Assembly (NCBI RefSeq): GCF_000711965.1
Contig: NZ_JONS01000017.1
Coordinates: 1 to 64,000 of the forward strand
DNA length: 64,000 bases
Direction: 5' to 3'
Source: Actinomyces israelii DSM 43320
GTDB taxonomy: Bacteria > Actinomycetota > Actinomycetes > Actinomycetales > Actinomycetaceae
Shown here: positions 34,957 through 46,402 of the stretch, one piece after another
How positions within the stretch are numbered: the stretch's first letter is position 1
How the letters are laid out: each line of letters opens with the position of its first letter
Position numbers and translations under genes: made by a program
The notes under the pieces: model-generated
What the model was told of the DNA's origin: nothing
The model's database searches: none
What the model saw: the letters and a program-made list of their open reading frames with translations, nothing else

Positions 34957-35585
34957 GCTGAGTCTCCGTCCGTGGGATCGTCTGCTGCGGCGGTGACGGG
35001 ACCCGCCACGGGAGCGGCGTCGTCGTCGATGTCGAAGGTCTGGGGCATGGGCGCGCGACCGGCCAGGTGCAGGCGGCGCACGAGGAGGCCGGAGCGCAGG
35101 CGCCGCGCCTCGGCCACGTGGGTGTTGTGGAACCGCCGGGCCAGGACGAGCCGGTAGCAGGCCTTGTCCAGGCGCGTCAGCGCGTCGGCGGCCAGGGGGC
35201 GGGCGCCCAGGGCCGCACGCGCCTGCACGTTGAGCACCACCCGGATGACCCGCGAAAGGTCGGACTCGACCAGGGCCCGGCTCCGCCGGCCGGACGCCGC
35301 CCGGTCATCGGGGTCCAGGCCGTCCTCGACGATCGGGCCCTCGCAGTCCAGGGCGTCGTGCGCCGCGCGGGACAGCAGGGCGGCGGAGGCCGGGTCGAGG
35401 GCGCCGGTGGCCGCGAGGTCGATGACCGCCTGGCCGCGGTGGACGAGCTGGGCCTCCAGGGTGGCCCGCGAGCCCAGCACCTGCCGGTGGAGCCGGTCCA
35501 CCCGCAGCGCCCTGGCGTACAGGCCCCATCCCAGGGCCAGCAGGACGAGCGCTGAGGCGAGCACGGTCAGCAGGACATCGGCCAC
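34953..35585 (-). CDS. LemA-like membrane-anchored protein
   Basis: A 210-residue protein with one N-terminal transmembrane helix (LLTVLASALVLLALGWGLYA) and a helical cytosolic body: RVDRLHRQVLGSRATLEAQL at the start and LVLARRFHNTHVAEARRLRS later, which match the LemA pattern 'N.L......W..L...L..R' and 'ARRFYN..V...N'. The acidic C-terminal tail is low in complexity. Genes of this type recur between PimA and PrsW/NUDIX in actinobacteria. Function unknown; a scaffold at the membrane for PIM or wall synthesis is only a guess from position. Confidence 0.75.
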   Translation of the reverse strand: MADVLLTVLASALVLLALGWGLYARALRVDRLHRQVLGSRATLEAQLVHRGQAVIDLAATGALDPASAALLSRAAHDALDCEGPIVEDGLDPDDRAASGRRSRALVESDLSRVIRVVLNVQARAALGARPLAADALTRLDKACYRLVLARRFHNTHVAEARRLRSGLLVRRLHLAGRAPMPQTFDIDDDAAPVAGPVTAAADDPTDGDSA

Positions 35586-35588
35586 GGC

Positions 35589-36767
35589 TCAGTCCTCCAG
35601 GGCGTCGCGCAGGCGCCCCACCATGGTGCGCGAGCCCGGTGCGACGGTCACTCGGGTGTGGGCGGTGGACAGCGCCATGTCGTAGACGTCGAGCACGGAG
35701 TCGGTGACGGCCGACCAGTCGTAGCGGCCCACGACGGCGGCGGCGGCCTCGCGCCTGGCGTCCGCGGCGCGCGTGTCGGTGAGCGTGTCCACGATGGCGC
35801 GGGCCAGGTCCGCTCCGTCCCCGTTGCGGAACAGCGCCCCGTAGGCGCCCGCGCCCAGGACGTCGGAGAAGGCCGCCAGGTCCGAGGCGACGACCCGGGT
35901 GCCGGCGGCCATGGCCTCCACCAGTACGATTCCGAAGGACTCGCGACCGGTCTGGGGGGCCACATAGCATGAGGACGAGGCGAGCAGGCTCGCCTTGTCC
36001 TCATCCGAGACTTCGCCGAGGAAGGTCACGGCATCGCCGTATCGGGCCAGGGCGGCGCGCTGGGGCCCGGCCTCGCCGCGGCCGGCGATGAGGAAGCGGG
36101 CCCCGGGGACGCGCTCCAGGACGGCGGGAATGGCCGCGGCCAGTACCTGCAGCCCTTTGCGGGGCTCGTCCAGGCGTCCCAGGAAGGAGATCGTCGGAGC
36201 CTGGGGACTGCCGGCGAAGCGCGGGTCCCTCTTGGCGGCGGTGAAAGGAGCGACGTACACGCCGTTGGGGATCACCACGGCGTCACCGCCGTGGTACTGG
36301 ATGAGGGTGCGACGCGCCTCCTCCGACACGGCGATGCGCGCAGTGATCCTCTCCATGAGCGGGACCGCGGCCGGGGAGAGCAGCTTGCGAGCCAGGGATC
36401 GCGGCATGGCGGCGTGGAAGGTCCCCACCACGGGACAGGAGGCCGCCTGGAGGGCGATCGTACCGACGCTGGGCATGCTCGGCTCATGGATGTGGAGCAG
36501 GTCGAAGTCGTAGGCGTCCAGCCAGCGGCGCGCCCGCCGGGCCACGGCCGCACCGAAGTTGAGGCGGGCGACCGAGCCGTTGTACGGGATGGCGATCGAG
36601 TCGCCCGCCGAGGTGACCCACTCGGGCAGGTCGGAGTCGGCTGCGGCCGGCGCCAGGACCCGCACATCGTGGCGCCGCCCGCGCAGCTCGGCGGCCAGGT
36701 CCATGACATGGGCCTGCACCCCTCCGGGCGCGTCCAGGGAGTACGGGCACACAAGACCGATCCTCAT
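35589..36767 (-). CDS. pimA: Phosphatidyl-myo-inositol mannosyltransferase PimA
   Basis: Transfers the first mannose from GDP-mannose to phosphatidylinositol on the inner leaflet. The 392-residue GT-B, GT4-type enzyme has the Gly-rich N-terminal loop (CPYSLDAPGGVQAHVMDLA), LLHIHEPSMPS, the FLGRLDEPRKGLQVL nucleotide-sugar region and the EX7E motif ESFGIVLVEAMAAG. It overlaps the acyltransferase gene upstream by 4 bases. The order PI-phosphate synthase, acyltransferase, PimA is the standard PIM cluster, which supports the specific call over a generic glycosyltransferase. Confidence 0.95.
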   Translation of the reverse strand: MRIGLVCPYSLDAPGGVQAHVMDLAAELRGRRHDVRVLAPAAADSDLPEWVTSAGDSIAIPYNGSVARLNFGAAVARRARRWLDAYDFDLLHIHEPSMPSVGTIALQAASCPVVGTFHAAMPRSLARKLLSPAAVPLMERITARIAVSEEARRTLIQYHGGDAVVIPNGVYVAPFTAAKRDPRFAGSPQAPTISFLGRLDEPRKGLQVLAAAIPAVLERVPGARFLIAGRGEAGPQRAALARYGDAVTFLGEVSDEDKASLLASSSCYVAPQTGRESFGIVLVEAMAAGTRVVASDLAAFSDVLGAGAYGALFRNGDGADLARAIVDTLTDTRAADARREAAAAVVGRYDWSAVTDSVLDVYDMALSTAHTRVTVAPGSRTMVGRLRDALED

Positions 36768-37741
36768 GCGCGCCCCTCCTGCTTCGCGTGGCTGCGCGCG
36801 AGCCGCTCGTGGTCGAGATCGGCGTCGAAGACCGGCTGGAGCATGTGCCAGTCGACGGCGTGCTCGGCGAGCAGCGGACCCATGGCGGCCGCCCAGGCGC
36901 GCGTGTGCGCCACGACCAGCTCAGGGCCGCCCGGGCCCGGGGGGCGGGGCACCTCCCGCAGGGTCAGCACCAGGCCCCACCGCGACCCCGCGGCCCGACG
37001 GCGCTCGCCCGCCAGGGCCTCGTAGTGCATGCCGGCGACGTACAGGGGCAGGTCCAGGCGCTGCGCCAGGGCGGCGGGCCCGGCGGCGAAGCGCGCGGTG
37101 TGGCCGCACAGGTCCACCTCCAGGCCGGAGGCCGACAGGTCCCGGTCGGCCAGCAGCGGGATGACGTAGGGCCCCCCGTCCTGCGCGGCGGCGACGAGCC
37201 GGTCGAAGACCCTCTCGCCGCGGCCCTGGCCGAGGATCCTCATGCCGAGCCGCTCGCGGAAGGCGACGAACTGGTCGAACAGGTCGGCCGGCTCGAGTCG
37301 CTCGGCCACAGTCAGAACGGTCGCCAGCCGCCGGCACGCCCAGGCGCCCACCAGGTCCCAGTTGCCCATATGGCCCACGGCCAGCACGATCGAGCCCCGC
37401 CGCAGGTCGGCATGCACCCGCGGGGGCATGTCGGCGCGCACGCGCGCCAGGATCTGCTCCTCGCTCATGCCGGCCAGGGCGAAGGCCTCGTAGAAGTAGC
37501 GCATATAGGAGCGCATCGCCCGCCGGGAGGCCCGCCGCACCTGCCGCGGACTCGTGGGCGCGGGCAGGACGCGCGCCAGGTTCCTCTCCAGCTGCCCGAC
37601 GCCGGCGGCCCCGGCGCCCAGGCGGTGCAGCCCCCACGCGGCGTCGGCCCCGGCGCGGAACAGCCCGTAGCCCACCGGCGCCGGCAGTGCGGGCACGTGC
37701 CGCCAGGCGAAACGGTACAGGTCGTTGACCGCCATGCTCAC
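36764..37741 (-). CDS. patA: Phosphatidylinositol mannoside acyltransferase
   Basis: Acylates the mannose of PIM at the membrane. The 325-residue protein belongs to the LpxL/HtrB acyltransferase family and has the H-x4-D catalytic pair at His124 and Asp129 (VGHMGNWDLVGAW), followed by GGPYVIPLLADRDLS and LPLYVAGMHYEA. I start at GTG 37741, which forms a GTGA overlap with the PI-phosphate synthase stop; ATG 37735 is also possible. It is sandwiched between pgsA-type and pimA genes with 4-base overlaps, so expression is coupled. Confidence 0.93.
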   Translation of the reverse strand: MSMAVNDLYRFAWRHVPALPAPVGYGLFRAGADAAWGLHRLGAGAAGVGQLERNLARVLPAPTSPRQVRRASRRAMRSYMRYFYEAFALAGMSEEQILARVRADMPPRVHADLRRGSIVLAVGHMGNWDLVGAWACRRLATVLTVAERLEPADLFDQFVAFRERLGMRILGQGRGERVFDRLVAAAQDGGPYVIPLLADRDLSASGLEVDLCGHTARFAAGPAALAQRLDLPLYVAGMHYEALAGERRRAAGSRWGLVLTLREVPRPPGPGGPELVVAHTRAWAAAMGPLLAEHAVDWHMLQPVFDADLDHERLARSHAKQEGRA

Positions 37742-38406
37742 GCGCCCTCCTCCGGTCCTCCGCCACCGGCCGCGGGAGCCGCTCGGCCCACCGCCTGACG
37801 GCGGACCGCGACAATGCGCTGGATGACGGTGATGAAGGAGGCCAGCGCCACGTAGCCGAGCGCCGCGGACAGCACCCACTGGGGCGCCCCGAGACCGACC
37901 GCGAAGGCCGCCACGAGGGCCACCACCAGGCGGTCGGTGCGCTCGGCGATCCCCACCGAGGCGGCGGCTCCGATGGACTCGGCGCGGGCCCGGGCGTAGG
38001 GCACGGCCGCGGCCAGCACGATGCAGGCCAGGGCGAGACCGACCGTGACCGTGCGCAGCGCGACGCTGTCGGTCCTCATGGTCAGGGCCGCCCAGGCGGC
38101 CAGGGAGGCGAAGACGGCACCGTCGGCGAGCCGGTCGAGCGTGGAGTCGAGGAAGGCACCGAAGACCGAGCTGCGCCCTGTGGCCCGGGCGAGGATGCCG
38201 TCGAGGGAGTCCCCCGCCAGGGCGAGTCCCAGCAGGGGCGGGCCGGCGAGGAAGCGGCCCTGCGGAAGGGTCGCCACGGCCACGCCCACCGTCAGGACCG
38301 TGCCGGCCACGGTGAGCATGTCAGGAGTGATCCCCGCCCGGGCCATGGCGAGCGCGGGACGGGTGAGCAGTGCCTTGGTCAGGCCTCGGCCGTGCTGTCC
38401 GAGCAT
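37738..38406 (-). CDS. pgsA: CDP-alcohol phosphatidyltransferase (phosphatidylinositol phosphate synthase)
   Basis: Joins CDP-diacylglycerol to an inositol phosphate at the membrane. The 222-residue protein has the complete CDP-alcohol motif D66-x2-D69-G-x2-A-R-x8-G-x3-D87-x3-D91, read as DSLDGILARATGRSS then VFGAFLDSTLDR, with several transmembrane helices around it. In actinobacteria the copy at the head of the PIM cluster (before the acyltransferase and pimA) is the phosphatidylinositol-phosphate synthase, so that activity is inferred from context. ATG at 38406; a 24-base gap separates it from the HIT gene. Confidence 0.94.
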   Translation of the reverse strand: MLGQHGRGLTKALLTRPALAMARAGITPDMLTVAGTVLTVGVAVATLPQGRFLAGPPLLGLALAGDSLDGILARATGRSSVFGAFLDSTLDRLADGAVFASLAAWAALTMRTDSVALRTVTVGLALACIVLAAAVPYARARAESIGAAASVGIAERTDRLVVALVAAFAVGLGAPQWVLSAALGYVALASFITVIQRIVAVRRQAVGRAAPAAGGGGPEEGA

Positions 38407-38430
38407 GGAGTCCTTACGGGGTCGACTGGG

Positions 38431-39081
38431 TCATCGGGGTTGTACGGAGTCGTCGGGGCCGGCTAGGTGGGCAGGAGCGCCGTCCCAGGCGGCGGCGAGC
38501 TGGTCGCGCTGGACGCCCAGGAGCTGGGGGACGGGCTTCGTCTTGCCGATGATGGGCATGAAGTTGGCGTCGCCGGTCCAGCGCGGAACGATGTGCTGGT
38601 GGAGGTGGGCGGCGATACCGGCCCCGGCGACCTCGCCCTGGTTCATGCCCAGGTTGAAGCCGTGGGGGTGGGACACGGAGCGGACGACCTCCATGGCGCG
38701 GGCGGTCAGCCTACCGATCTCGATGCGCTCGTCCTCCGATGCCTCGGTCCAGTCCGAGATGTGCCGGTAGGGGCACACCAGGAGGTGGCCGGTGTTGTAC
38801 GGGTAGAGGTTCATCAGCACGTAGGCGCTCTCGCCCCGGTGGACGATCAGCGCCTGCCGGTCCTCCCGCCCGGGCGCCGCGCAGAAGGGGCACTGGCCGG
38901 GCGAGGAGTCCTCGGGCCTGTCCTGCCCGCCGATGTAGACCATGCGGTGGGGCGTCCACAGCCGCCCGAAGGGGTCGGGGGCGTCGGCGTGCTGGAAGGG
39001 CGTCTCGATGCGCACGCCGTCCACGACGGCGCCCTCCAGGCCCGCCAGGGCGTCGGCCTCGGTCTCGGGGTGCTCAGCCAC
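38431..39081 (-). CDS. HIT-family hydrolase/phosphorylase (AP4A type)
   Basis: A 216-residue histidine-triad protein: H159-L-H161-Q-H163 ([12 protein letters not shown]) carries the catalytic histidine, and CPFC (residues 64-67) near the start plus [16 protein letters not shown] form the nucleotide pocket. Relatives at this locus act on diadenosine tetraphosphate. It overlaps the thrS stop by 8 bases. Threonyl-tRNA synthetase is a producer of AP4A in other bacteria, so the pairing may be functional, but here it is only a positional observation. Confidence 0.92.
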   Translation of the reverse strand: MAEHPETEADALAGLEGAVVDGVRIETPFQHADAPDPFGRLWTPHRMVYIGGQDRPEDSSPGQCPFCAAPGREDRQALIVHRGESAYVLMNLYPYNTGHLLVCPYRHISDWTEASEDERIEIGRLTARAMEVVRSVSHPHGFNLGMNQGEVAGAGIAAHLHQHIVPRWTGDANFMPIIGKTKPVPQLLGVQRDQLAAAWDGAPAHLAGPDDSVQPR

Positions 39082-41113
39082 GGGTGAGCCTCTCCCCCGC
39101 CGGGTCGTTGACGCGGGCCCCGATGACGCCGGCGATGTGCGCCACGGCCTGGTCGACCGGCACCCCGTTGCACTGCTCGCCGTCGCGGAAGCGGAAGGAG
39201 ACGGCGCCGGCCTCCACGTCGTCGCCCCCGGCGATGAGGATGAAGGGCACCTTCTCCTTGGCGGCGTTGCGGATCTTCTTGCTGAAGCGATCGTCCGACA
39301 GGTCGGTCTCCGCCCGCACGCCCGCGGCGCGCAGGCGTGCGGCGATGCCCTTGACGTAGTCGTCGAAGACCTCGGCCACGGGCACGAGCCGCGCCTGGAC
39401 GGGTGCCAGCCAGGCGGGGAAGGCCCCGGCGTAGTGCTCGGTGAGCACGCCGATGAACCGCTCGACGCTGCCCAGCTTGGCGGAGTGGATCATGACGGGG
39501 CGCCGGTGGGTCCCGTCGGCCGCCGTGTACTCCAGGTCGAAGCGCTCGGGCTGGTTGAAGTCGTACTGGATGGTGGACATCTGCCAGGTGCGGCCGATGG
39601 CGTCCTTGACCTGGACGGAGACCTTGGGGCCGTAGAAGGCGGCGCCGCCGGGGTCGGGGACGACCTCCAGGCCGGAGGCGTCGCAGGCCTCCCGGAGGGC
39701 GGCGGTGGCGGCGGCCCAGTCCGCCTCGGAGCCGATGAACTTGTCCTTCCTGGCGCCGTCGTCGCGGGTGGACAGCTCCAGGTAGAAGTCGGTCAGCCCG
39801 AAGTCGGACAGGATGGACAGGAAGAAGTCGATCTGGGCGCGGATCTCCTCACCGGCCTGCTCGGGGGTGCAGTAGGTGTGGGAGTCGTCCTGGGTGAAGC
39901 CGCGCATGCGGGTCAGCCCGTGGACGACGCCAGACTTCTCGTACCGGTAGTCGCGGCCCATCTCGAAGAAGCGCAGCGGCAGCTCGCGGTAGGAGCGGCC
40001 CCGGGAGCGGAAGATGAGGTTGTGCATGGGGCAGTTCATGGCCTTGAGGTAGTACTCCTGCCCGGCCCTGGTGATGGCGCCCGCCGCGTCGCGCTCCTCG
40101 TCGGCGAGCATGGGCGGGAACATGGTGTCGGCGTAGTAGGGCAGGTGGCCCGAGGTGTGGAAGAGGCCGCCCTTGGAGATCTCGGGGGTGTGGACGAAGT
40201 CGAAGCCGGCCTCCTCGTGCCGTCGGATCACATGGCTCTCGATCTGGTGACGGAGCATGCCGCCCCTGGGGTGGAAGACCACCAGGCCGGGGCCGATCTC
40301 CTCGGGGAAGGAGAAGAGGTCGAGCTCGGCCCCCAGCCTGCGGTGGTCGCGGCGCTCGGCCTCCCTGAGGCGCTCCTGGTAGGCCCGCAGGTCCTCCTTG
40401 GAGGCCCAGGCGGTGCCGTAGATGCGCTGGAGGGAGTCCCCGTGCTGGTCGCCCCTCCAGTAGGCGGAGGATGACTTGGTCAGGGCGAAGCCCTGGCCGA
40501 TGAGCCGGGTGGAGGGCAGGTGGGGGCCGCGGCACAGGTCCTTCCAGGCCACGGTCCCGTCGCGGCGCACGTTGTCGTACACGGTGAGGCCGCCCCTGCC
40601 CACCTCCACCGAGGCGCCTTCGGCGCCGGCGCCCTTGGTGGTGATGAGCTCGAGCTTGTAGGGCTGGTCGGCGAGCTCGGCGCGCCCCTCGGCCTCGGTA
40701 ATGTCCCGGCGTCGGAAGGTCTGGCCCTCCTTGACGATGCGCTTCATGCGCTTCTCGATGTCGCGCAGGAGCTCGGGGGTGACGGCGTCGATGCCACCGA
40801 AGTCGTAGTAGAAGCCGTCGGTGATGAAGGGGCCGATGCCGAGGTCGACGTCGGGGAAGATCTCCTGGACGGCCTGGGCCATGACGTGGGTGACGGAGTG
40901 GCGCAGGATGTTCAGGCCGTCCTCGGAGCCGAGGGTGATGGGCTCCACGCTCGCGCCCGCGGGAACGGTCCTGTCCAGGTCCCACGGCTCGCCATCGACC
41001 CGCATGGCGACGACCGCGCGATCCTGTCCGAAGAGCGCGGTCCCGGTGGTGCCCGCCTCGACGCTGCGCACGGCGCCGTCGAGGGTGATGTCGATGGTGG
41101 GCTGGGCTGGCAC
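39074..41113 (-). CDS. thrS: Threonyl-tRNA synthetase
   Basis: Charges tRNA-Thr and edits Ser-tRNA-Thr. The 679-residue protein has the N-terminal TGS domain ([20 protein letters not shown]), the editing domain with [18 protein letters not shown] and its zinc-type histidines, catalytic motif 2 ([18 protein letters not shown]), and a C-terminal anticodon-binding domain ([19 protein letters not shown]). GTG at 41113 with AGGAG eight bases upstream. No T-box leader is visible; the gap to femAB is only 86 bases. It heads the thrS-HIT-PIM transcription unit. Confidence 0.98.
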   Translation of the reverse strand: MPAQPTIDITLDGAVRSVEAGTTGTALFGQDRAVVAMRVDGEPWDLDRTVPAGASVEPITLGSEDGLNILRHSVTHVMAQAVQEIFPDVDLGIGPFITDGFYYDFGGIDAVTPELLRDIEKRMKRIVKEGQTFRRRDITEAEGRAELADQPYKLELITTKGAGAEGASVEVGRGGLTVYDNVRRDGTVAWKDLCRGPHLPSTRLIGQGFALTKSSSAYWRGDQHGDSLQRIYGTAWASKEDLRAYQERLREAERRDHRRLGAELDLFSFPEEIGPGLVVFHPRGGMLRHQIESHVIRRHEEAGFDFVHTPEISKGGLFHTSGHLPYYADTMFPPMLADEERDAAGAITRAGQEYYLKAMNCPMHNLIFRSRGRSYRELPLRFFEMGRDYRYEKSGVVHGLTRMRGFTQDDSHTYCTPEQAGEEIRAQIDFFLSILSDFGLTDFYLELSTRDDGARKDKFIGSEADWAAATAALREACDASGLEVVPDPGGAAFYGPKVSVQVKDAIGRTWQMSTIQYDFNQPERFDLEYTAADGTHRRPVMIHSAKLGSVERFIGVLTEHYAGAFPAWLAPVQARLVPVAEVFDDYVKGIAARLRAAGVRAETDLSDDRFSKKIRNAAKEKVPFILIAGGDDVEAGAVSFRFRDGEQCNGVPVDQAVAHIAGVIGARVNDPAGERLTRG

Positions 41114-41199
41114 GAGTCTGCTCCTGGTGAGTTGTGGACCGGGCGCTGCACTGGTGCACCCGCTGACGGCCGGGAGTCTACTCGTCGGCCAGCGCCTGC

Positions 41200-42246
41200 T
41201 CAGACGCCCAGGCGGTCGCGCACCAGGTGGCGCACGCGGCGGGCGCGGACCAGGGCGGCGTAGACGGCCCTGTGAATCGGGATGTCCCAGGCGCCGTCGA
41301 CCTCGGTGGCGTGGTGGGCGAAGCGCTTCTTGTAACGGCCCACCCCGTAGAGCTCGGGCACACGGGCGGAGTCGGCCCCCATGAGGTCGAAGGAGTCCTT
41401 GCCCTCAGCGGCCAGGGTGCGGGCCACGAACCAGTCGAGGGCCTCGGCGCCGCGGAACCCCCGCGACTCGTCCGAGGAGGCCCCGTAGTAGGCGACGGCA
41501 GCCTTGCCGGAGACGGTGACGAGGTCCCAGCAGTGGGGCGCGCCGTCGCGGCGCAGGACGAAGAGCCTGGCGTGCTCCGGGCCCAGGGTGCGCAGCATGT
41601 CCCAGTAGACCTCGGCGGGGTGGGGGCGGAAGCCGTCGCGCTCGGCCGTGGTGACCATCACCTGGTAGACCTCGTCGAAGGCCCGGCGGTCGAGCCCGGT
41701 CTCCTCGGCCATGACGCAGCCCGCCTCGGTCGCGACCCGGTCGGCCCGCCTGACGCCGCGGCGGCCGTCCTTGGGCATGGCGGCCGCGATGGCATCGGGG
41801 GTGCGCGGCCGCAGGTCGATGACGAAGGTCCGGTCGTAGGTGATGGTCGAGAGCAGCTCGCGGGTGTCCGCCGCCCGGTAGCGAGCGTGCATGCGCACGA
41901 ACACCACGCGGGAGTCCTTCAGCCTGACCTCCCGCACGAGCAGCTCGCGCAGGTGCGCTTCGCGCTCGGGGCTCTGCTCCTTGAGCCAGATGGGCCCGTG
42001 CTTGGCCCACAGGAAGCGCTGCCCTCCGATCTCGTAGCGGTACAGGGCGAGGACGGCGACGGGCCTGCCGTCGTCCTCGTAGACGTAGCGCCCGAACAGG
42101 GGGTGCCCCTGGCTGGCCTCGTAGTCCTCCCAGGGCTCGAGCTGCTCGATGGGCGCCGGGGTGCAGCCGATGGCCACGCGCATGTCCTTGGGGGAGATGG
42201 GGCGGAGGGTCTCGGGGCGCCGGGTGGTGCGGGGGGCGTGAGTCAT
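41200..42246 (-). CDS. FemAB-family peptidoglycan bridge aminoacyltransferase
   Basis: A 348-residue protein of the FemX/FemAB class, which use aminoacyl-tRNA to add residues to the peptidoglycan side chain. Typical elements are [35 protein letters not shown], the [15 protein letters not shown] helical region and the [20 protein letters not shown] acyltransferase motif, ending [23 protein letters not shown] at 42246 overlaps the ATP-grasp stop (ATGA), so the two genes are coupled. Together they probably build the interpeptide bridge. Which amino acid it adds cannot be read. Confidence 0.9.
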   Translation of the reverse strand: MTHAPRTTRRPETLRPISPKDMRVAIGCTPAPIEQLEPWEDYEASQGHPLFGRYVYEDDGRPVAVLALYRYEIGGQRFLWAKHGPIWLKEQSPEREAHLRELLVREVRLKDSRVVFVRMHARYRAADTRELLSTITYDRTFVIDLRPRTPDAIAAAMPKDGRRGVRRADRVATEAGCVMAEETGLDRRAFDEVYQVMVTTAERDGFRPHPAEVYWDMLRTLGPEHARLFVLRRDGAPHCWDLVTVSGKAAVAYYGASSDESRGFRGAEALDWFVARTLAAEGKDSFDLMGADSARVPELYGVGRYKKRFAHHATEVDGAWDIPIHRAVYAALVRARRVRHLVRDRLGV

Positions 42247-43523
42247 GGGATCTCCAGATCGGTGGGCGGGTCCGCTCGGCGCAGCCGCAGGCGCAGGGGC
42301 CGCGGGTGGTAGCGGTGGAACTTGCGGTCGTGGTTGAGCTTCTGGGCGGTGATGAGCAGACGACGGCGCACGGAGCGCTCCGCGGGGTCGAGCAGCGGGT
42401 CGACCGCGCGCGCCGCGAGCCGCAGGACGCGCCGCCGCAGAAGGGGGTCGTCGACCTGGTGGAGCACGAGGTGGCGCGGCAGGAGGCTGTAGAGCACCTC
42501 GTCGGCGGCCTCCCGGCGCGGCCCCGGGCTGCCGTCGACCAGGTCGCGGATCATGACGACCATGGGGTTGACGCCCGCGGCGCTCATGTAGAAGGAGTTC
42601 CGCCCAATGCGGGGGTTGAGCTCGAAGTAGACCGGGGCTCCGCCCCGCGGGTCGATCTTGACGTCGAAGTTCGCGAATCCCCGGTACCCGGCGGACGTCA
42701 GCAGCTTCTCGACGCCCTCCCACAGGTCGGGGAAGGGCTCGGTGATCATGGCGACGGGGTTGCCGATGAGGGTGGGCGTGTGGTCCTCCAGAAGCACGTG
42801 CGCCGAGCCGATCATGGTCATCCGTCCGTCGGAGGCCATGTACGCGGTCACCGAGCGCATGGCGTCGTCCCCGCCCGGGATCCGCTCCTGGATGAGGAAG
42901 GTGGACCGGTAGCCGGCGCCCCGCAGGTCGGACCACAGCGAGGCGAGGTCCGCGGGGGTGTCGAGGAAGTAGATCTTGCGCTGGCCGGGGAACTCGACGG
43001 CGTCCCAGTCCGCGCCGACGGCGGCCTTGCCGACCAGGGGGAAGGGGATATCGATCTCGGGGTCGGCGTCCGCGAGCGCGGAGCAGTCCACGACGACCTG
43101 CCGCGGGGTGCGCAGCCCCTGCTCGGCGCAGGCCGCGGCGAAGGCGACCTTGTCGCTCAGGGCGCTCATCGCCTCGGCGCTCGGGAAGGGCACGACGTAC
43201 TCCGGCTCCAGCTCTGCGCGGTGGGCGATGAGGAGCTGGGCGGTCGCGTCGCGGTTGGCGATGACCACGGCGCTGCGCGGCGCCCGGCCCTCGACGAGCT
43301 CGCGCAGGCGGGCGACCATGGCTGTCTCGTCGCGCGAGTCCTGGTGGACGACGTCGATATAGCTCGACAGGGCGATCGCCTCGATGGGGCTGGGCGACAG
43401 CAGGGTCACCCGCTGCCCGGTGGCGTCGTGGAGCTGGCGGGCCAGCGCGTAGCCCCCGATGTCACCGCCGATCACCACGGGAAGCAGGTCTGGGCGCGAG
43501 GGCCTGCGCGCTGAGAGGGCCAC
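42243..43523 (-). CDS. ATP-grasp carboxylate-amine ligase (D-aspartate ligase-like)
   Basis: A 426-residue ATP-grasp enzyme. The N-terminus (DLLPVVIGGDIGGYALARQL, then ALSSYIDVVHQDSRDE) resembles D-aspartate ligases that attach D-Asp to the lysine side chain of cell-wall precursors. ATP-grasp elements follow: FPLVGKAAVG lysine loop, STFLIQERIPGGDD, and the metal-binding PVYFELNPRIGRNSFYMSAA. GTG at 43523 is chosen for the AGGAG five bases upstream; the frame is open another 46 codons but that part is intergenic-like. It shares a 4-base overlap with the femAB gene. The ligase class is well supported; the amino acid is inference. Confidence 0.85.
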   Translation of the reverse strand: MALSARRPSRPDLLPVVIGGDIGGYALARQLHDATGQRVTLLSPSPIEAIALSSYIDVVHQDSRDETAMVARLRELVEGRAPRSAVVIANRDATAQLLIAHRAELEPEYVVPFPSAEAMSALSDKVAFAAACAEQGLRTPRQVVVDCSALADADPEIDIPFPLVGKAAVGADWDAVEFPGQRKIYFLDTPADLASLWSDLRGAGYRSTFLIQERIPGGDDAMRSVTAYMASDGRMTMIGSAHVLLEDHTPTLIGNPVAMITEPFPDLWEGVEKLLTSAGYRGFANFDVKIDPRGGAPVYFELNPRIGRNSFYMSAAGVNPMVVMIRDLVDGSPGPRREAADEVLYSLLPRHLVLHQVDDPLLRRRVLRLAARAVDPLLDPAERSVRRRLLITAQKLNHDRKFHRYHPRPLRLRLRRADPPTDLEIP

Positions 43524-43649
43524 ATGTTCTCCTAGGTCCGGCCGAGCCCGCGTGCGGGCCCCGGCAGCATGGTCGAGATGATCGGTGGTGAACGGGTGCT
43601 GGGAAGGGCCGACGGACGGAGCGGCCGCGGGAGGGGCGGCCGCGATGAA

Positions 43650-43674
43650 GGCCCGGAACACGATGTTCCGGGCC
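43650..43674 (-). terminator. Strong terminator downstream of the tRNA genes
   Basis: GGCCCGGAACA (43650-43660) and TGTTCCGGGCC (43664-43674) form an 11-bp perfect stem with a three-base loop, followed on the minus strand by TTCAT. It lies 11 bases beyond the 3' end of tRNA-Val and probably ends the tRNA transcript. Confidence 0.75.
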
Positions 43675-43685
43675 GGGTGGCTGAG

Positions 43686-43757
43686 TGGGCGATACTGGGA
43701 TCGAACCAGTGACCTCTTCCGTGTCAGGGAAGCGCGCTACCGCTGCGCCAATCGCCC
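43686..43757 (-). tRNA. tRNA-Val (anticodon GAC)
   Basis: On the minus strand the 72-base sequence folds into a full cloverleaf: acceptor GGGCGAT pairs with ATCGCCC, D-loop AGCGGTAG, anticodon stem CTTCC/GGAAG around CTGACAC (anticodon GAC, reading GUC and GUU), and T-loop GGTTCGATCCC. The discriminator is A. CCA is not encoded. One base separates it from tRNA-Gly upstream. Confidence 0.95.
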
Positions 43758-43758
43758 G

Positions 43759-43831
43759 AGCGGATGACGGGACTCGAACCCGCGACCCTCACCTTGGCAA
43801 GGTGATGCTCTACCAACTGAGCCACATCCGC
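43759..43831 (-). tRNA. tRNA-Gly (anticodon GCC)
   Basis: A 73-base minus-strand cloverleaf: acceptor GCGGATG pairs with CATCCGC, D-loop AGTTGGTAGAGC, anticodon stem TCACC/GGTGA around TTGCCAA (anticodon GCC), T-loop GGTTCGAGTCC, discriminator T. CCA is not encoded. It is the first of a two-tRNA transcript with tRNA-Val. Confidence 0.95.
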
Positions 43832-43869
43832 GCGCCGCCGGCGAGGAGCCGGTAACCGGTGCGGGAGGA

Positions 43870-43898
43870 AAAGTAGCAGAGCACGGGCGCCAGACCAA
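43870..43898 (-). promoter_or_regulatory. Candidate promoter for the tRNA pair
   Basis: On the minus strand TTGGTC and TACTTT are separated by exactly 17 bases, with the -10-like element about 38 bases before the tRNA-Gly 5' end. Each hexamer matches only three of six consensus positions, so this is a weak candidate supported mainly by spacing and position. Confidence 0.3.
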
Positions 43899-43969
43899 AT
43901 CGGCCCCGGTGCGCGACCTCGATCCGTGATGCTGCGGCGTCGGAGCCGCGCACGTGGCAAAGTGTCCCT

Positions 43970-46375
<2,406 letters not shown>

Positions 46376-46402
46376 CCGACACCCGCGAGGGGGAAGGACA
46401 CG

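Noticed and set aside
41114-41199. T-box or other aminoacyl-tRNA leader before thrS (TGCACTGGTGCA palindrome at 41147-41158)
   Set aside because: The gap is only 86 bases and lacks T-box elements; the palindrome has just 5-bp arms.
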